From the NCBI RefSeq assembly GCF_000024545.1, contig NC_013947.1, forward strand, positions 806,001 to 870,000: 64,000 nt of DNA. Direction: 5' to 3'. The stretch is from Stackebrandtia nassauensis DSM 44728 (GTDB taxonomy: Bacteria; Actinomycetota; Actinomycetes; Mycobacteriales; Micromonosporaceae). The translations under genes and the position numbers were made by a program. Below, one piece after another: positions 1-8,084 of this stretch. Position 1 is the stretch's first letter; each line of letters opens with the position of its first letter. The notes under the pieces were generated by a model. It ran no database searches and was not told the DNA's origin. It worked only from the letters and a program-made list of their open reading frames with translations.

Positions 1-1
1 C

Positions 2-895
2 GACGCCCAATGGGGATACTCGGTGAAGGCCGTGACCGCCTGCACCGTCATGATGCTGCCCCGGCAGTCCTTCCAGGACCTGATGGAGCAGTCGGAGGAC
101 CTGCGCGACCACATCGACGACTTCCGGGAGTTCACGCACCACCGGCACAACCAGCACGGCGAGGCCGAGGTCGCCGTGTCCGCCGGGCACAGCGGCGAGG
201 TCGAACTGCCGGGCACGTTCGTCGACTATGAACTGTCGCCCCGGGAGTACGAGCTCAGCGTCGCCCAGACCGTGCTGCGGGTGCACAGCCGGGTCGCCGA
301 CCTGTACAACGAGCCGATGAACCAGCTGGAGCAGCAGCTGCGGCTGACCATCGAGGCGCTGAAGGAGTGCCAGGAGAACGAACTCATCAACAACAAGGAG
401 TTCGGTCTGCTGCACAACGCCGACTTCAAGCAGCGCATCTCGACCCGCACCGGACCGCCGACCCCGGACGACCTCGACGAGCTGCTGTGCCGTCGCCGTC
501 GTACCAACGTGATGCTGGCGCACCCGCAGACCATCGCCGCCATGGGACGCGAGTGCAACAAACGCGGCATCTACCCGCAGAGCATCGACTTCCACGGGCA
601 CATGATGCCGACCTGGCGCGGCGTGCCGGTGCTGCCGTGCAACAAGATCCCCGTGACCGAGAACCGGATGAGCTCGATCATCGCGATGCGGCTCGGCGAG
701 GAGAGCCAGGGCGTCATCGGTCTGCACCAGACCGGCATCCCCGACGAGTACGAGCCGGGCCTTTCGGTGCGGTTCATGAACATCAACGAGAAGGCGATCA
801 TGTCCTACCTGGTCAGCGCCTACTACTCGGCGGCGGTGCTGGTGCCCGACGCGCTGGGTGTGCTGGAGAACGTCGAGATCGGACGGTTCGACTAG
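2..895 (+). CDS. Family 2B encapsulin shell protein, 5'-truncated by the window
   Basis: The frame is open from base 2, so the true start lies upstream; 297 residues are visible. The first ~20 ([21 protein letters not shown]) read like the end of a Crp-type cyclic-nucleotide-binding domain. After a polar linker comes an HK97-like shell fold, visible in segments such as [14 protein letters not shown], a long helix with [20 protein letters not shown], and [17 protein letters not shown], ending in [12 protein letters not shown]. Shell proteins with an inserted cNMP-binding domain are known as family 2B encapsulins; their cargo enzymes include polyprenyl transferases and terpene cyclases. The next gene is such a transferase, which supports the call. 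The protein would self-assemble into a cytosolic icosahedral compartment. The N-arm and most of the cNMP domain are outside the window, so ligand-binding residues cannot be assessed. Confidence 0.85.
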   Translation, partial: DAQWGYSVKAVTACTVMMLPRQSFQDLMEQSEDLRDHIDDFREFTHHRHNQHGEAEVAVSAGHSGEVELPGTFVDYELSPREYELSVAQTVLRVHSRVADLYNEPMNQLEQQLRLTIEALKECQENELINNKEFGLLHNADFKQRISTRTGPPTPDDLDELLCRRRRTNVMLAHPQTIAAMGRECNKRGIYPQSIDFHGHMMPTWRGVPVLPCNKIPVTENRMSSIIAMRLGEESQGVIGLHQTGIPDEYEPGLSVRFMNINEKAIMSYLVSAYYSAAVLVPDALGVLENVEIGRFD

Positions 896-907
896 TCCTG
901 GTCCGCA

Positions 908-944
908 GGCGCCGGTCCCGGCTGACAGAGTCGGGACCGGCGCC
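908..944 (+). terminator. Strong hairpin between shell and cargo genes
   Basis: A perfect 13-bp stem (908-920 with 932-944) and an 11-nt loop lie 12 nt after the shell stop codon and 33 nt before the prenyl synthase start. There is no clear T tract. It could be a partial terminator or an mRNA-processing/stability element that makes shell transcript more abundant than cargo transcript. Confidence 0.6.
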
Positions 945-977
945 GACCCCACATCCCACCTGAGCACGAAAGGCACC

Positions 978-2018
978 ATGGACACCATTGACGTGATCCC
1001 GGGCTCCCGGTCGGCGCGGGAGATCCTCAGCCACAGCCGCACCCTGGTCGATCCCGGTCTGCGAGCCGCCGTCGACACGCTTCCACCGCCCACGCGGCAC
1101 ATCGCCGGATACCACTTCGGATGGTGGGACGAGAACGCCGAGCCCGCCGAACACAAGGCGGGCAAGGCGATCCGTCCGGCGCTGGTGCTGTTGTGCGCCA
1201 GAGCGGTGGGTTCCTCCGACATCGAGGCGCTGCCCGCCGCGGTCGCCGTCGAACTGGTCCACAACTTCTCGCTGGTCCACGACGACGTCATCGACCGCGA
1301 CGTCACCCGCCGCCACCGGCCCACCGCCTGGAGCGTCTTCGGCGACGGCGCCGCGATCCTGGCCGGGGACGCGATGTCGACGCTGGCCTGCGCGGTGCTG
1401 GCCGACAGCGGTCACCCGGCGGCGATGGACGGCATCAAACTGGTCAACCGGGCGATCCAGGAACTCATCGACGGCCAGCACGCCGACGTCAGTTTCGAGA
1501 CCCGCGAACAGATCGATCCGCAGGAGTGCCGGGCCATGGCCGCCGCCAAGACCGGCGCGCTGCTGGGCTGCGCCTGCGCGATCGGCGCCCGCTTCGGCGG
1601 CGGCAGCCCCCATCAGGTGGAACGCCTGCGCGCCTTCGGAACCGACCTCGGGCTGGCATTCCAGCACGTCGACGACCTGCTCGGCATCTGGGGCGACCCG
1701 CAGGCCACCGGCAAACCGGTGTACTCGGATCTACGCAGCCGCAAGAAGTCGCTGCCGGTGGTGGCGGCGCTGGCCTCCGACTCCCCGGCCGCCGCCGCGC
1801 TGTCGAGCCTGTACTCGGGCACCGAACCGTTGCGGGACGAGGAGATCACCCGCGCCGCCGCGCTCATCGAGGAGGCGGGCGGTCGACAGTGGAGCAGCAC
1901 CGAGGCCGCCGGACTGCTCGACCGCGCCCTGGCGTCACTGGCCGAGGTCGGCGCCGAGGAGTCCGCCGCCAGCGACCTGACCACCCTCGCGCGGCTGGTC
2001 ACCCGGCGGGACCGCTGA
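978..2018 (+). CDS. trans-Polyprenyl diphosphate synthase, likely encapsulin cargo
   Basis: 346 residues; ATG at 978 has a GAAAGG ribosome site 7 nt upstream. It belongs to the isoprenyl synthase family (GPP/FPP/GGPP synthases) that condenses IPP with an allylic diphosphate. The first Asp-rich motif is in [10 protein letters not shown] and the second in [25 protein letters not shown] is the usual basic IPP-binding segment. The chain length of the product cannot be read from the sequence. About 40 residues precede the conserved core, including a hydrophilic leader ([17 protein letters not shown]) that could serve as an encapsulation segment. The stop overlaps the next start by one base (TGATG), so translation with ispH is probably coupled. 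Its position directly after a family 2B shell gene suggests it is packaged; that is inference from family precedent. Confidence 0.88.
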   Translation: MDTIDVIPGSRSAREILSHSRTLVDPGLRAAVDTLPPPTRHIAGYHFGWWDENAEPAEHKAGKAIRPALVLLCARAVGSSDIEALPAAVAVELVHNFSLVHDDVIDRDVTRRHRPTAWSVFGDGAAILAGDAMSTLACAVLADSGHPAAMDGIKLVNRAIQELIDGQHADVSFETREQIDPQECRAMAAAKTGALLGCACAIGARFGGGSPHQVERLRAFGTDLGLAFQHVDDLLGIWGDPQATGKPVYSDLRSRKKSLPVVAALASDSPAAAALSSLYSGTEPLRDEEITRAAALIEEAGGRQWSSTEAAGLLDRALASLAEVGAEESAASDLTTLARLVTRRDR

Positions 2019-3454
2019 TGACCACTGAAGCGCGCACCGTGGTGCTGGCCTCGCCGCGTTCGTTCTGCGCCGGGGTGGAACGGGCCATCGAGATCGTCGA
2101 ACTGGCGCTGGAACGGTTCGGCGCCCCGATCTACGTCCGCAAGCAGATCGTCCACAACACCCACGTGGTGGCGCGGCTCGAGGGCGAGGGCGCGATCTTC
2201 GTCGACGACCTGGACGCGGTACCCGACGGGGCCTGCGTGGTGTTTTCCGCGCACGGGGTGGCCCCCAGCGTGCGGGCCGAGGCCGAGTCGCGGGGCCTGG
2301 ACGTCATCGACGCGACCTGTCCGCTGGTCGCCAAGGTGCACACCGAGGCCCGCCGGTTCGCCGAACGCGGCGACACGATCCTCCTCATCGGGCACTCCGG
2401 CCACGAGGAGGTCGAGGGCACCATGGGCGAGGCGGCGGGCATCCGGCTGGTCGAGTCGCTGGCCGATGTGGACTCGCTCACGGTCGAGGATCCGTCGAAA
2501 GTGGCCTATCTGACGCAGACGACGCTGTCGGTCGACGAGACCGCCGAGATCATCGCGGCGCTGCGCCGCCGGTTCCCGAAGCTGCGCGGCCCGGGCGGCG
2601 ACGACATCTGCTACGCCACCAGCAACCGGCAGGAGGCCATCGTGGAGGTGGCCCGGGAGGCCGACCTGGTGCTCGTGGTCGGCTCCCGCAACTCCTCCAA
2701 CTCCCGGCGGCTGACCGAGGTCGCCGCCACCGCCGGAACCCCGGCCCACCTGATCGAGGACGCGGGGCAGATCCGCACCGAATGGCTGACCGGGGCGCGG
2801 GTCATCGGGCTCAGCGCCGGGGCCTCGGCGCCGCCGCACCTGGTGGAGGCGGTGATCGCGCACCTGCGCGGTTTCGGGCCGGTCACCGTCACCGAACGGC
2901 ACACGGTGGAAGAGAACGTGACCTTCTCGCTGCCGCTGGTGGTGCGGCAGCCGTTAGGCGTGCTGCTCGCACCATTCCTTGAGCGACTTCGCCTCGGTGT
3001 CGACGAACTTGCGGATGGTGGCACCGGCCAGCAGCTTCGCCAGGAACGCCGTCGGACCGGCCAGGTCGAAGGTCAGCTCGACGACCGTGGTGCCGTCCGG
3101 GCCGGGTTTGGCGATGTGGTCGGCGCTCAGCCGCAGCCCGCCGGGATCGCTTGCCTTCCAGGTGAAGGACTCGCCCTCCTTCACCTCGGTGATGGTCCAG
3201 ACCCGGTCGCGCTGCTTGGGCTGGACCACCTCGGCGGTGTCGCCGACCCGCAGACCGTCCTGATGGGAGGGTTTCACGGACGTCACGGTCGGCGTCCACT
3301 TCGGCCAGTCCTCCAGGTCGGCGATCGTCCGCCAGACCAGGTCGACCGGCGCCTTGACGGCGAGAGTGACGTGGTGAAACATGGAGATTCCTCTCGGTCT
3401 TCGGTGATCACCATTATTCGACCACAATCACTTGGTCGCTTTTCGGGCATATGA
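2018..3454 (+). CDS. ispH: 4-Hydroxy-3-methylbut-2-enyl diphosphate reductase, with an abnormal 3' extension
   Basis: The last enzyme of the MEP pathway, a [4Fe-4S] protein making IPP and DMAPP. The three cluster cysteines are in [21 protein letters not shown] and [22 protein letters not shown] and [11 protein letters not shown] are also conserved. The family-like sequence ends near [15 protein letters not shown], about residue 312 (base 2953), where an IspH should stop. This frame has no stop there and runs on to 3454 antisense across the whole SRPBCC gene, adding ~165 low-complexity residues unlike IspH. A TAG sits one frame over at 2955-2957, so a one-base indel just before it would explain the oddity. 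The functional protein is probably bases 2018 to ~2957. It overlaps the prenyl synthase stop by one base and supplies that enzyme's substrates. Confidence 0.85.
   Translation: MTTEARTVVLASPRSFCAGVERAIEIVELALERFGAPIYVRKQIVHNTHVVARLEGEGAIFVDDLDAVPDGACVVFSAHGVAPSVRAEAESRGLDVIDATCPLVAKVHTEARRFAERGDTILLIGHSGHEEVEGTMGEAAGIRLVESLADVDSLTVEDPSKVAYLTQTTLSVDETAEIIAALRRRFPKLRGPGGDDICYATSNRQEAIVEVAREADLVLVVGSRNSSNSRRLTEVAATAGTPAHLIEDAGQIRTEWLTGARVIGLSAGASAPPHLVEAVIAHLRGFGPVTVTERHTVEENVTFSLPLVVRQPLGVLLAPFLERLRLGVDELADGGTGQQLRQERRRTGQVEGQLDDRGAVRAGFGDVVGAQPQPAGIACLPGEGLALLHLGDGPDPVALLGLDHLGGVADPQTVLMGGFHGRHGRRPLRPVLQVGDRPPDQVDRRLDGESDVVKHGDSSRSSVITIIRPQSLGRFSGI
2954..3382 (-). CDS. SRPBCC-family (START-like) protein
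   Basis: 142 residues starting at [17 protein letters not shown], chosen because a GAGAGGAA ribosome site lies just upstream; an in-frame ATG 15 codons earlier lacks one. The order of elements fits the polyketide-cyclase/START-like helix-grip fold: a first strand with [19 protein letters not shown], then WTPTVTSVK, then alternating strands ([31 protein letters not shown]) and a C-terminal helix [21 protein letters not shown]. These proteins bind hydrophobic ligands; no catalytic set is recognisable and the ligand is unknown. It converges on ispH, and its stop codon (2954-2956) is exactly where IspH should end. Confidence 0.8.
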   Translation of the reverse strand: MFHHVTLAVKAPVDLVWRTIADLEDWPKWTPTVTSVKPSHQDGLRVGDTAEVVQPKQRDRVWTITEVKEGESFTWKASDPGGLRLSADHIAKPGPDGTTVVELTFDLAGPTAFLAKLLAGATIRKFVDTEAKSLKEWCEQHA

Positions 3455-3548
3455 GGCAGCTTGTGGCCGTGTTGTAGTGATGTGATTGACCCGCGTAAAT
3501 GTCTCCACCATCCTGGGTAGCCTGCCTGAACCAATGGAGGTTTTACCC

Positions 3549-4340
3549 ATGTCGCGATTGCGTGCGATCGCCCGTCCTCGCTTCCGACTGTTGCTCGTGG
3601 CCGTCGTGGCCCTCGCCTCGATGCTGACTGCCGGAGTCGTGTGGGCCGAGTCCTCGGCCCAGGGCGACGGCTGTTACACCTGGAACCGCGATCTCGCGTC
3701 CGGCGCCACCGGCGACGACGTGAAGCAGCTGCAGATCCGGGTGTTCGGCTACCCCGAATACGGCAAGCAACTGGCCGTCGACGGCCAGTTCGGACCGGCG
3801 ACCACCGCGGCCGTCAAGCGGTTCCAGCAGGCCTATGGCCTGTCCCAGACCGGCAAGGGCGACGCGGCCACCTACGCGAAGTTCTACGAACTGCAGGACG
3901 ACGACTGCACCCCGATCCACTTCACCTACGCCGAACTCAACGACTGCAACTCCGACTGGTCCGGCGGCAAGGTCTCGGCGGCCGAGGCCAAGGCCAACGC
4001 GCTGCGGGTCATGTGGAGCCTGGAGGCGATGCGGCACGCGCTCGGTGACAAACCCATCACCGTCACCAGTGGATTCCGCAGCGTCCAGTGCAACAACAAC
4101 GCCGGCGGCGCATCGGACAGCCAGCACCTGTACGGCCGCTCGGCCGACTTGGGCGCCGGACCGCACTCGCTGTGCACCCTGGCGAAGGAGGCCCGCAGCC
4201 ACGGCTTCATGGGCATCTTCGGTCCCGGATACGACGGACACGACGACCACACCCACGCCGACATCCGCTCCACCCAGGCGTGGAGCGCACCCGACTGCGG
4301 TGTCCGCAAGATGGCCCCCGGAGCGGTGAAGCACCCCTAG
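3549..4340 (+). CDS. Secreted D-Ala-D-Ala carboxypeptidase (peptidoglycan-binding + peptidase M15)
   Basis: 263 residues; the ATG at 3549 has GGAGG 8 nt upstream. A signal peptide (basic MSRLRAIARPRFR, then a hydrophobic stretch and a cut near VWAES) directs export. Residues ~40-115 form a PG_binding_1 domain (GDDVKQLQIRVFGYP, VDGQFGPATTAAVKRFQQAYGL). The C-terminal half is a zinc peptidase of the M15 type: SQHLYGRSADLG supplies the first His and Asp, and HDDHTHADIR the HxH ligand. Cysteine pairs (DGCYTW, DDDC, NDC, VQCNNN, SLCTL, PDCG) suggest disulfides. Predicted role: trimming of D-Ala-terminated peptide stems in the cell wall. A strong terminator follows. Confidence 0.88.
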   Translation: MSRLRAIARPRFRLLLVAVVALASMLTAGVVWAESSAQGDGCYTWNRDLASGATGDDVKQLQIRVFGYPEYGKQLAVDGQFGPATTAAVKRFQQAYGLSQTGKGDAATYAKFYELQDDDCTPIHFTYAELNDCNSDWSGGKVSAAEAKANALRVMWSLEAMRHALGDKPITVTSGFRSVQCNNNAGGASDSQHLYGRSADLGAGPHSLCTLAKEARSHGFMGIFGPGYDGHDDHTHADIRSTQAWSAPDCGVRKMAPGAVKHP

Positions 4341-4362
4341 AACCCTTACCGCCGTATGGAAC

Positions 4363-4398
4363 GGATGGGCGCGCACCTGTCGAGGTGCGCGCCCATCC
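4363..4398. terminator. Bidirectional terminator hairpin
   Basis: A perfect 16-bp stem (4363-4378 with 4383-4398) with a GTCG tetraloop sits between the convergent carboxypeptidase and MarR genes. Confidence 0.8.
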
Positions 4399-4415
4399 AC
4401 GTTCGCTGACGGGGA

Positions 4416-4838
4416 TCACCTGGCGCGCAGGCGTTCCACCGCACCGGCCAGCTTCTCGTCGGCGGCGTGCTCGTCCAGCGTCCGCGACAGGGCGGCCAGA
4501 TAGGTGGGACGGGCATCGTCGCGGCGTTCGCGGCCGGCCTTCGTGATCACGGCGTACACGCAGCGCCGGTCGTGATCGCTGTGGCTGCGCTCGGCGAATC
4601 CGGCCTTCTCCAGCCGGTGCACCAGCCGCGACACCGAGCTTTGGTCCAGCCCGGTGCGGTCGGCCAGCTCCTGCATTCGGAGCCTGCCGCCGTCACTGAT
4701 CGCCAGGTGGCACAGCGCCCGGTACTCCGACAGTCCCAGCGAATGCCCGCGCTGCAGTGCATCGGCGAGTCGTTGCTCGACCCGACCGTGGAGAACGATG
4801 AGCGTGCTCCAGGTGTCGTTGTCGTCCTCGGGGGTCAT
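4416..4838 (-). CDS. MarR-family transcriptional regulator
   Basis: 140 residues with a winged-helix core: LSEYRALCHLAISDGGRLRMQELADRTG, recognition helix DQSSVSRLVHRLEKAGF, and wing ERSHSDHDRRCVYAVITKAG, which carries the family's DxRxxxV-like signature. Helices at both ends (WSTLIVLHGRVEQRLADAL and HAADEKLAGAVERLRAR) would form the dimer interface. MarR proteins usually repress a divergent gene and are released by phenolic or electrophilic ligands. The divergent neighbour is a RidA-family gene, and the shared 109-bp gap holds repeats suitable as an operator. Confidence 0.85.
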   Translation of the reverse strand: MTPEDDNDTWSTLIVLHGRVEQRLADALQRGHSLGLSEYRALCHLAISDGGRLRMQELADRTGLDQSSVSRLVHRLEKAGFAERSHSDHDRRCVYAVITKAGRERRDDARPTYLAALSRTLDEHAADEKLAGAVERLRAR

Positions 4839-4868
4839 GCCTGTCTCCTTCCGCTGTGGCCAAGGATA

Positions 4869-4919
4869 CTTGTATGAACATTGTTTGTACGCACAAGCAT
4901 GTTAATGTATGCGCAAGCA
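4869..4919. promoter_or_regulatory. Candidate MarR operator region with near-direct repeats
   Basis: The AT-rich gap between marR and ridA contains two 13-bp near-direct repeats, GTACGCACAAGCA (4887-4899) and GTATGCGCAAGCA (4907-4919), 20 bp apart start to start. There is also a loose inverted pair CTTGT (4869-4873) / ACAAG (4893-4897). Position and spacing fit regulator binding over the divergent promoters; binding is inferred. Confidence 0.45.
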
Positions 4920-4947
4920 AATAAAATTCCGACGGAGGGAACCAGCC

Positions 4948-5337
4948 ATGACCACGCGCACCCGGGTGACGATCCCCGACGACCACTACGAGCCCTACGC
5001 CATCTCGCAGGCCATCATCGCCGGTGACACCGTCTACGTCTCCGGCCAGGCCGCCATCGGCCCCGACGGGAAGACCGTCGGCGGCGACGACTTCGAGGCC
5101 CAGGCCCGCCAGGCCTTCGCCAACCTCGACACGGTGCTCACCGCGGCGGGTTCCAGCCTGGCCGACGTCGTCAAGGTCAACATCATGGTCACGGACATGA
5201 GCCACCTGGACACCATCGTCAAACTCCGCCGGGAGTACTTCGCCGAGCCCTACCCGGCCGACAACCTGCTTCAGGTCGCGGGCCTGGCCCAGCCCGACTG
5301 GCTCGTCGAGATCGACGCCGTCGCACTGGTGCGATGA
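4948..5337 (+). CDS. RidA/YjgF-family protein
   Basis: 129 residues from the ATG at 4948, preceded by CGGAGGGA. The Rid fold is visible: AISQAIIAGDTVYVSGQAAIGPDG, FEAQARQAFANLDTVLTAAGSSLADVVKVNIMVTD, and a C-terminal strand EIDAVALV. Archetypal RidA hydrolyses reactive enamine/imine intermediates using an Arg in a C-terminal CxR-type segment. Here that region reads NLLQVAGLAQPDWLVEID without the Arg, so the protein probably belongs to another Rid subfamily with a different substrate. Control by the divergent MarR protein is likely from layout. Confidence 0.85.
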   Translation: MTTRTRVTIPDDHYEPYAISQAIIAGDTVYVSGQAAIGPDGKTVGGDDFEAQARQAFANLDTVLTAAGSSLADVVKVNIMVTDMSHLDTIVKLRREYFAEPYPADNLLQVAGLAQPDWLVEIDAVALVR

Positions 5338-5339
5338 CA

Positions 5340-5374
5340 CGACGTCGGCCACCCGCGAGGGGTGGCCGACGTCG
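5340..5374. terminator. Bidirectional terminator hairpin
   Basis: A perfect 14-bp stem (5340-5353 with 5361-5374) begins 3 nt after the RidA stop and separates it from the convergent membrane-protein gene. Confidence 0.8.
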
Positions 5375-5386
5375 GGGTCGGGCGGG

Positions 5387-6052
5387 TCAGGACGCGTTCG
5401 GTTTCGGGTTCCGCCACAGGCTCACGGCCGCGAACACGGCCCACACGATCAGCGAGAACCGGCCCAGCGGCAGCAGCGCCGAGGCGTAGAACCACAGCAG
5501 CGAGCTGATCGACAGCACGGCGGGCACCGACGCGACCAGTCCGAAGATCCGCACGCCACGTCCCGTCATCGGTTCGGTGACCGAGGGCAGGCACAGCAGG
5601 CCGACGAACAGGCCCAGACACACGACGTGGATCACGCCGCCGGTCCAGAAGTTCCAGTCCCGCAGTGTTTCCACGGTGCCGGGCGCGGCGGTGGCGGCGA
5701 CCTGGCCCAGCACCACCGACAGCGTGCCGGAGACCGCCAGCGACAGTCCGGCGATCCAGCCCGCGACGACGCCGACGCGACCGCCGGGGGACCGCATGCC
5801 GAGCGCGGCCCGGCCGACCAGGAACAGCAGCGCCAGTCCGGCGAGCACGTTCGCGGTGCCCAGCACGGCCGAGGTGGCGGTGTTGGCGCTGAAGTACTCG
5901 ACGACCTCGGCCACCGGCGCGTCCGGAAGCGGGATCGAGCCGTTCTCCAGCGGCGCGCTGGCGAACTGCCCGCCGAGGAACAACGCGGCGAAACCCGCGC
6001 CGCCCCAGGACCACAGGCGCCGGTTCCTCGGGACTGATGGGTTGGTTGACAT
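5387..6052 (-). CDS. Membrane protein of unknown function (about six helices)
   Basis: 221 residues. Hydrophobic segments around WGGAGFAALFLGGQF, ATSAVLGTANVLAGLALLFLVG, VGVVAGWIAGLSLAVSGTLSVVLG, GGVIHVVCLGLFVGLLCL, IFGLVASVPAVLSISSLLWF and FSLIVWAVFAAVSLW predict six membrane spans, with a basic N-terminus and a short polar tail. No enzymatic or transporter motif is recognisable. The arrangement recalls small DUF-type actinobacterial integral membrane proteins. It converges with the RidA gene across a terminator and is divergent from the decayed DoxX-like gene. Confidence 0.75.
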   Translation of the reverse strand: MSTNPSVPRNRRLWSWGGAGFAALFLGGQFASAPLENGSIPLPDAPVAEVVEYFSANTATSAVLGTANVLAGLALLFLVGRAALGMRSPGGRVGVVAGWIAGLSLAVSGTLSVVLGQVAATAAPGTVETLRDWNFWTGGVIHVVCLGLFVGLLCLPSVTEPMTGRGVRIFGLVASVPAVLSISSLLWFYASALLPLGRFSLIVWAVFAAVSLWRNPKPNAS

Positions 6053-6284
6053 GGTGTGACTCCTCTGAGGGCGTTGTCAGTTGCGACGTTTCCCATCCTC
6101 GGGAGTTCGGGTGCCGGTGGCATCGGCTCGCGGGCGGCCGTGTGGGTACGCCGTCGGGAGCAACCACGGCGCCGCGTCACCCGGGTTCGGCGTAACCGAC
6201 AAGCCGCCCGCGGTCCGATGGCGACGGGCGCGAACCGGGTGAGGCTTTGGACGTACCGAACGGCACTACCCAAAGGAGACGACA

Positions 6285-6465
6285 ATGTCCACGCTGCCGA
6301 CATGCGAGGACATCGATGTCAACGGACAGGCGGCGAGCCCCGCAGAATTATTGCGGTGCAAGGCCGCCGACTGGCCGTTGAAACACAGCATCGACATCCT
6401 GCGGATCAGCCTCGGGCTGATTCATGGGATTCGGATCGGTCAACTTCTCGGTCCTGAAGGACTGA
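6285..6465 (+). pseudogene. Decayed remnant of a DoxX/DUF417-like membrane protein gene
   Basis: A good ribosome site (AAAGGAG) precedes the ATG at 6285. The first ~46 codons end in LKHSIDILRISLGLI, which resembles the start of DoxX/DUF417-type proteins, where F.GFG normally follows. The reading frame then becomes nonsense, but the +1 frame reads FMGFGSVNFSVLKD and stops at 6465, as if one base had been lost near 6420. The rest of such a gene (usually 140-190 residues) is not recognisable downstream. The original frame runs to 6674 as low-complexity Arg/Pro-rich sequence. I read this as a gene remnant, with limited certainty. Confidence 0.35.
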
Positions 6466-6794
6466 GCGTGCGGATAACGCCCGACCGGGTGCCGGGTGGG
6501 CTTCCGCATCTGGGACGCCATTGTTCGCGGCGTCCGGGACGCGTGACTGTCGCCCCGCATGCCGGGAATCGCACCCGGCAGGTCTTCGCGCTCCAACGTC
6601 GCGGGGAAACCGGGTCCACCGGCCAAGTGGCCGGGATTGTGCCTTCAGCGACTCGCACGAGACACACACGCTAACACACCGTACAAGTACTCTGCGTAGG
6701 GCCGCCAAGGCGCTGGGCGCCCGGCTGACCGCTACCCGGTGAACCCCGGTCGTGACGTCCGGCCACTGGGGACACTCCGGCGGCCGGACGTTCG

Positions 6795-7583
6795 TCATGC
6801 CGGTCCGCGCAGTGCCGCGGCGGTCTCGGCGTCGGCCGGGAAGAACGACTCGATGGCCAGCTCCGCGACCGTCACGTCCATGGGAGTGCCGAAGACCGTG
6901 GTGGTGCTGAAGAACGACAGCACCCCGGCCGCGGTCGTCACCCGCAGCGGCACCACCAGACTGTGCCCGGGCGCGTGGTCGACGCCGCCGGGATAGCCGC
7001 CCAGCTCGGTGCGCAGCCGCTCCAGTTCCGCGTCGCCGGTGGTGCGGATCTGATGGTCGAGCCGGGACAGGATGTGTCCCCGCCACTGCGGCAGGTTGCG
7101 GATGCGCGGTGCCATCCCGTCCGGGTGCAGACTCAGCCGCAGCACGTTGACCGGCGGCTCCAGCAGCGCCGCGTCGCAGCCCTCGGTGAGCGGGTCGATG
7201 GCGGCGTTGGCGTCCACCATGTTCCAGTGCCGGTCCACCACGACGGCCGGAAACGGCAGGTGCCCGTCCAGGATCTGGATCAGCGCTTGGCTGATGCTTC
7301 GCATCGACGGCTGCTCCAGTGAGGACTCGGTGAAGGCCGGGGCGTGGCCCGCCGCCAGCAGGATGTCGTTGCGGTGCCGCAGCGGGACGTCCAGCTCCTC
7401 GCACACCCGCAGGATCATCGACGCGGTCGGCCGCGACCGTCCGGTCTCGATGAAACTCAGGTGCCGGGTCGACACCCCGCACCGGATCGACAGCTGCTGC
7501 TGCGTCAGGTGGCGCTGGCCGCGCCAGTGCCGGATGAGTTCACCGGCGGGCGGGGTGGTGGCCGGTTCGGCGAGCTGGGTCAT
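6795..7583 (-). CDS. XRE-family regulator with MmyB-like ligand-binding domain
   Basis: 262 residues. The N-terminus (~15-75) is a Cro/C1-type helix-turn-helix: GELIRHWRGQRHLTQQQLSIRCGVSTRHLSFIETGRSRPTASMILRVCEELDVPLRHRNDILLAAGHAP. The C-terminal part (VVVDRHWNMVDANAAIDPLTEG, VNVLRLSLHPDGMAPRIRNLPQWRGHILSRL, then HSLVVPLRVTTAAGVLSFFSTTTVFGTPMDVTVAELAIESFFPAD) matches the MmyB-like domain of actinobacterial regulators, which often respond to small molecules. It is divergent from the NTF2-like/oxidoreductase pair and probably represses it; a palindrome lies in the gap. Confidence 0.85.
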   Translation of the reverse strand: MTQLAEPATTPPAGELIRHWRGQRHLTQQQLSIRCGVSTRHLSFIETGRSRPTASMILRVCEELDVPLRHRNDILLAAGHAPAFTESSLEQPSMRSISQALIQILDGHLPFPAVVVDRHWNMVDANAAIDPLTEGCDAALLEPPVNVLRLSLHPDGMAPRIRNLPQWRGHILSRLDHQIRTTGDAELERLRTELGGYPGGVDHAPGHSLVVPLRVTTAAGVLSFFSTTTVFGTPMDVTVAELAIESFFPADAETAAALRGPA

Positions 7584-7618
7584 GCGGGCAAGCCTACGAC
7601 CACGGGTAATGCCCGGCT

Positions 7619-7633
7619 TTACCTCTCAGGTAA
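7619..7633. promoter_or_regulatory. Candidate operator palindrome TTACCT-N3-AGGTAA
   Basis: A perfect 6-bp inverted repeat with a 3-bp spacer lies in the 127-bp gap between the XRE regulator and the divergent NTF2-like gene. A second GGTAAT half-site is at 7605-7610. Confidence 0.5.
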
Positions 7634-7710
7634 TCGACGGGACGCCACCTCGGGGACAAGCTGGTGTCGTTCCCGGAACCGACGGGACGACAACCCAAGG
7701 AGACCACGAC

Positions 7711-8073
7711 ATGTACGACTTCCACGCCATCGCCGCCAAGTACCTGGACGCCTTCAACGCCACCGACACCGACCGCCGCGCCGAACTGCTGGCCGAGGTG
7801 TTCACCAAGGACGTCAGCTACGTCGACCCGATGGCGGCCGTGACCGGCCACGAGGGACTGGACGCGTTCATCACCGGCGCCCACGGCCAGTTCCCCGGCT
7901 GGACGTTCTCGCTGGTGGGTGCCGTCGACGGCCACAACAACCAGGCCCGGTTCAGCTGGGGACTGGGCCCCGAGGGCGAGGAACCGCCGGTGCTGGGCTT
8001 CGACGTCGTCGTCCTCGACGCCGACGGCCGCGTGAAGTCCGTGCACGGTTTCCTGGACCGGGTGCCGGGGTAA
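7711..8073 (+). CDS. NTF2-like / SnoaL-like protein
   Basis: 120 residues; the ATG has AAGGAG 7 nt upstream. The cone-shaped NTF2-like fold is recognisable: an N-terminal helix YDFHAIAAKYLDAFNATDTDRRAELLAEVFTKDVSYVDPM, then GHEGLDAFITGAHGQFPGWTF, then strands LVGAVDGHNNQARFSWGLG and GFDVVVLDADGRVKSVHGFLD. Family members act as small isomerases, cyclases, hydrolases or ligand-binding proteins, so no reaction is assigned. It probably forms an operon with the oxidoreductase 11 nt downstream, under the divergent XRE regulator. Confidence 0.82.
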   Translation: MYDFHAIAAKYLDAFNATDTDRRAELLAEVFTKDVSYVDPMAAVTGHEGLDAFITGAHGQFPGWTFSLVGAVDGHNNQARFSWGLGPEGEEPPVLGFDVVVLDADGRVKSVHGFLDRVPG

Positions 8074-8084
8074 CCTCACCGCTC

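Noticed and set aside
1121-2017. Long Arg/Pro/Gly-rich frame upstream of ispH on the plus strand.
   Set aside because: It is the shadow of the prenyl synthase; ispH begins at the ATG at 2018 in that frame.
6551-6581. Sequence resembling a tRNA T-arm on the minus strand (7-bp stem, loop TGCGATT).
   Set aside because: No acceptor, D or anticodon arms pair around it, so no tRNA and no attachment site can be supported.
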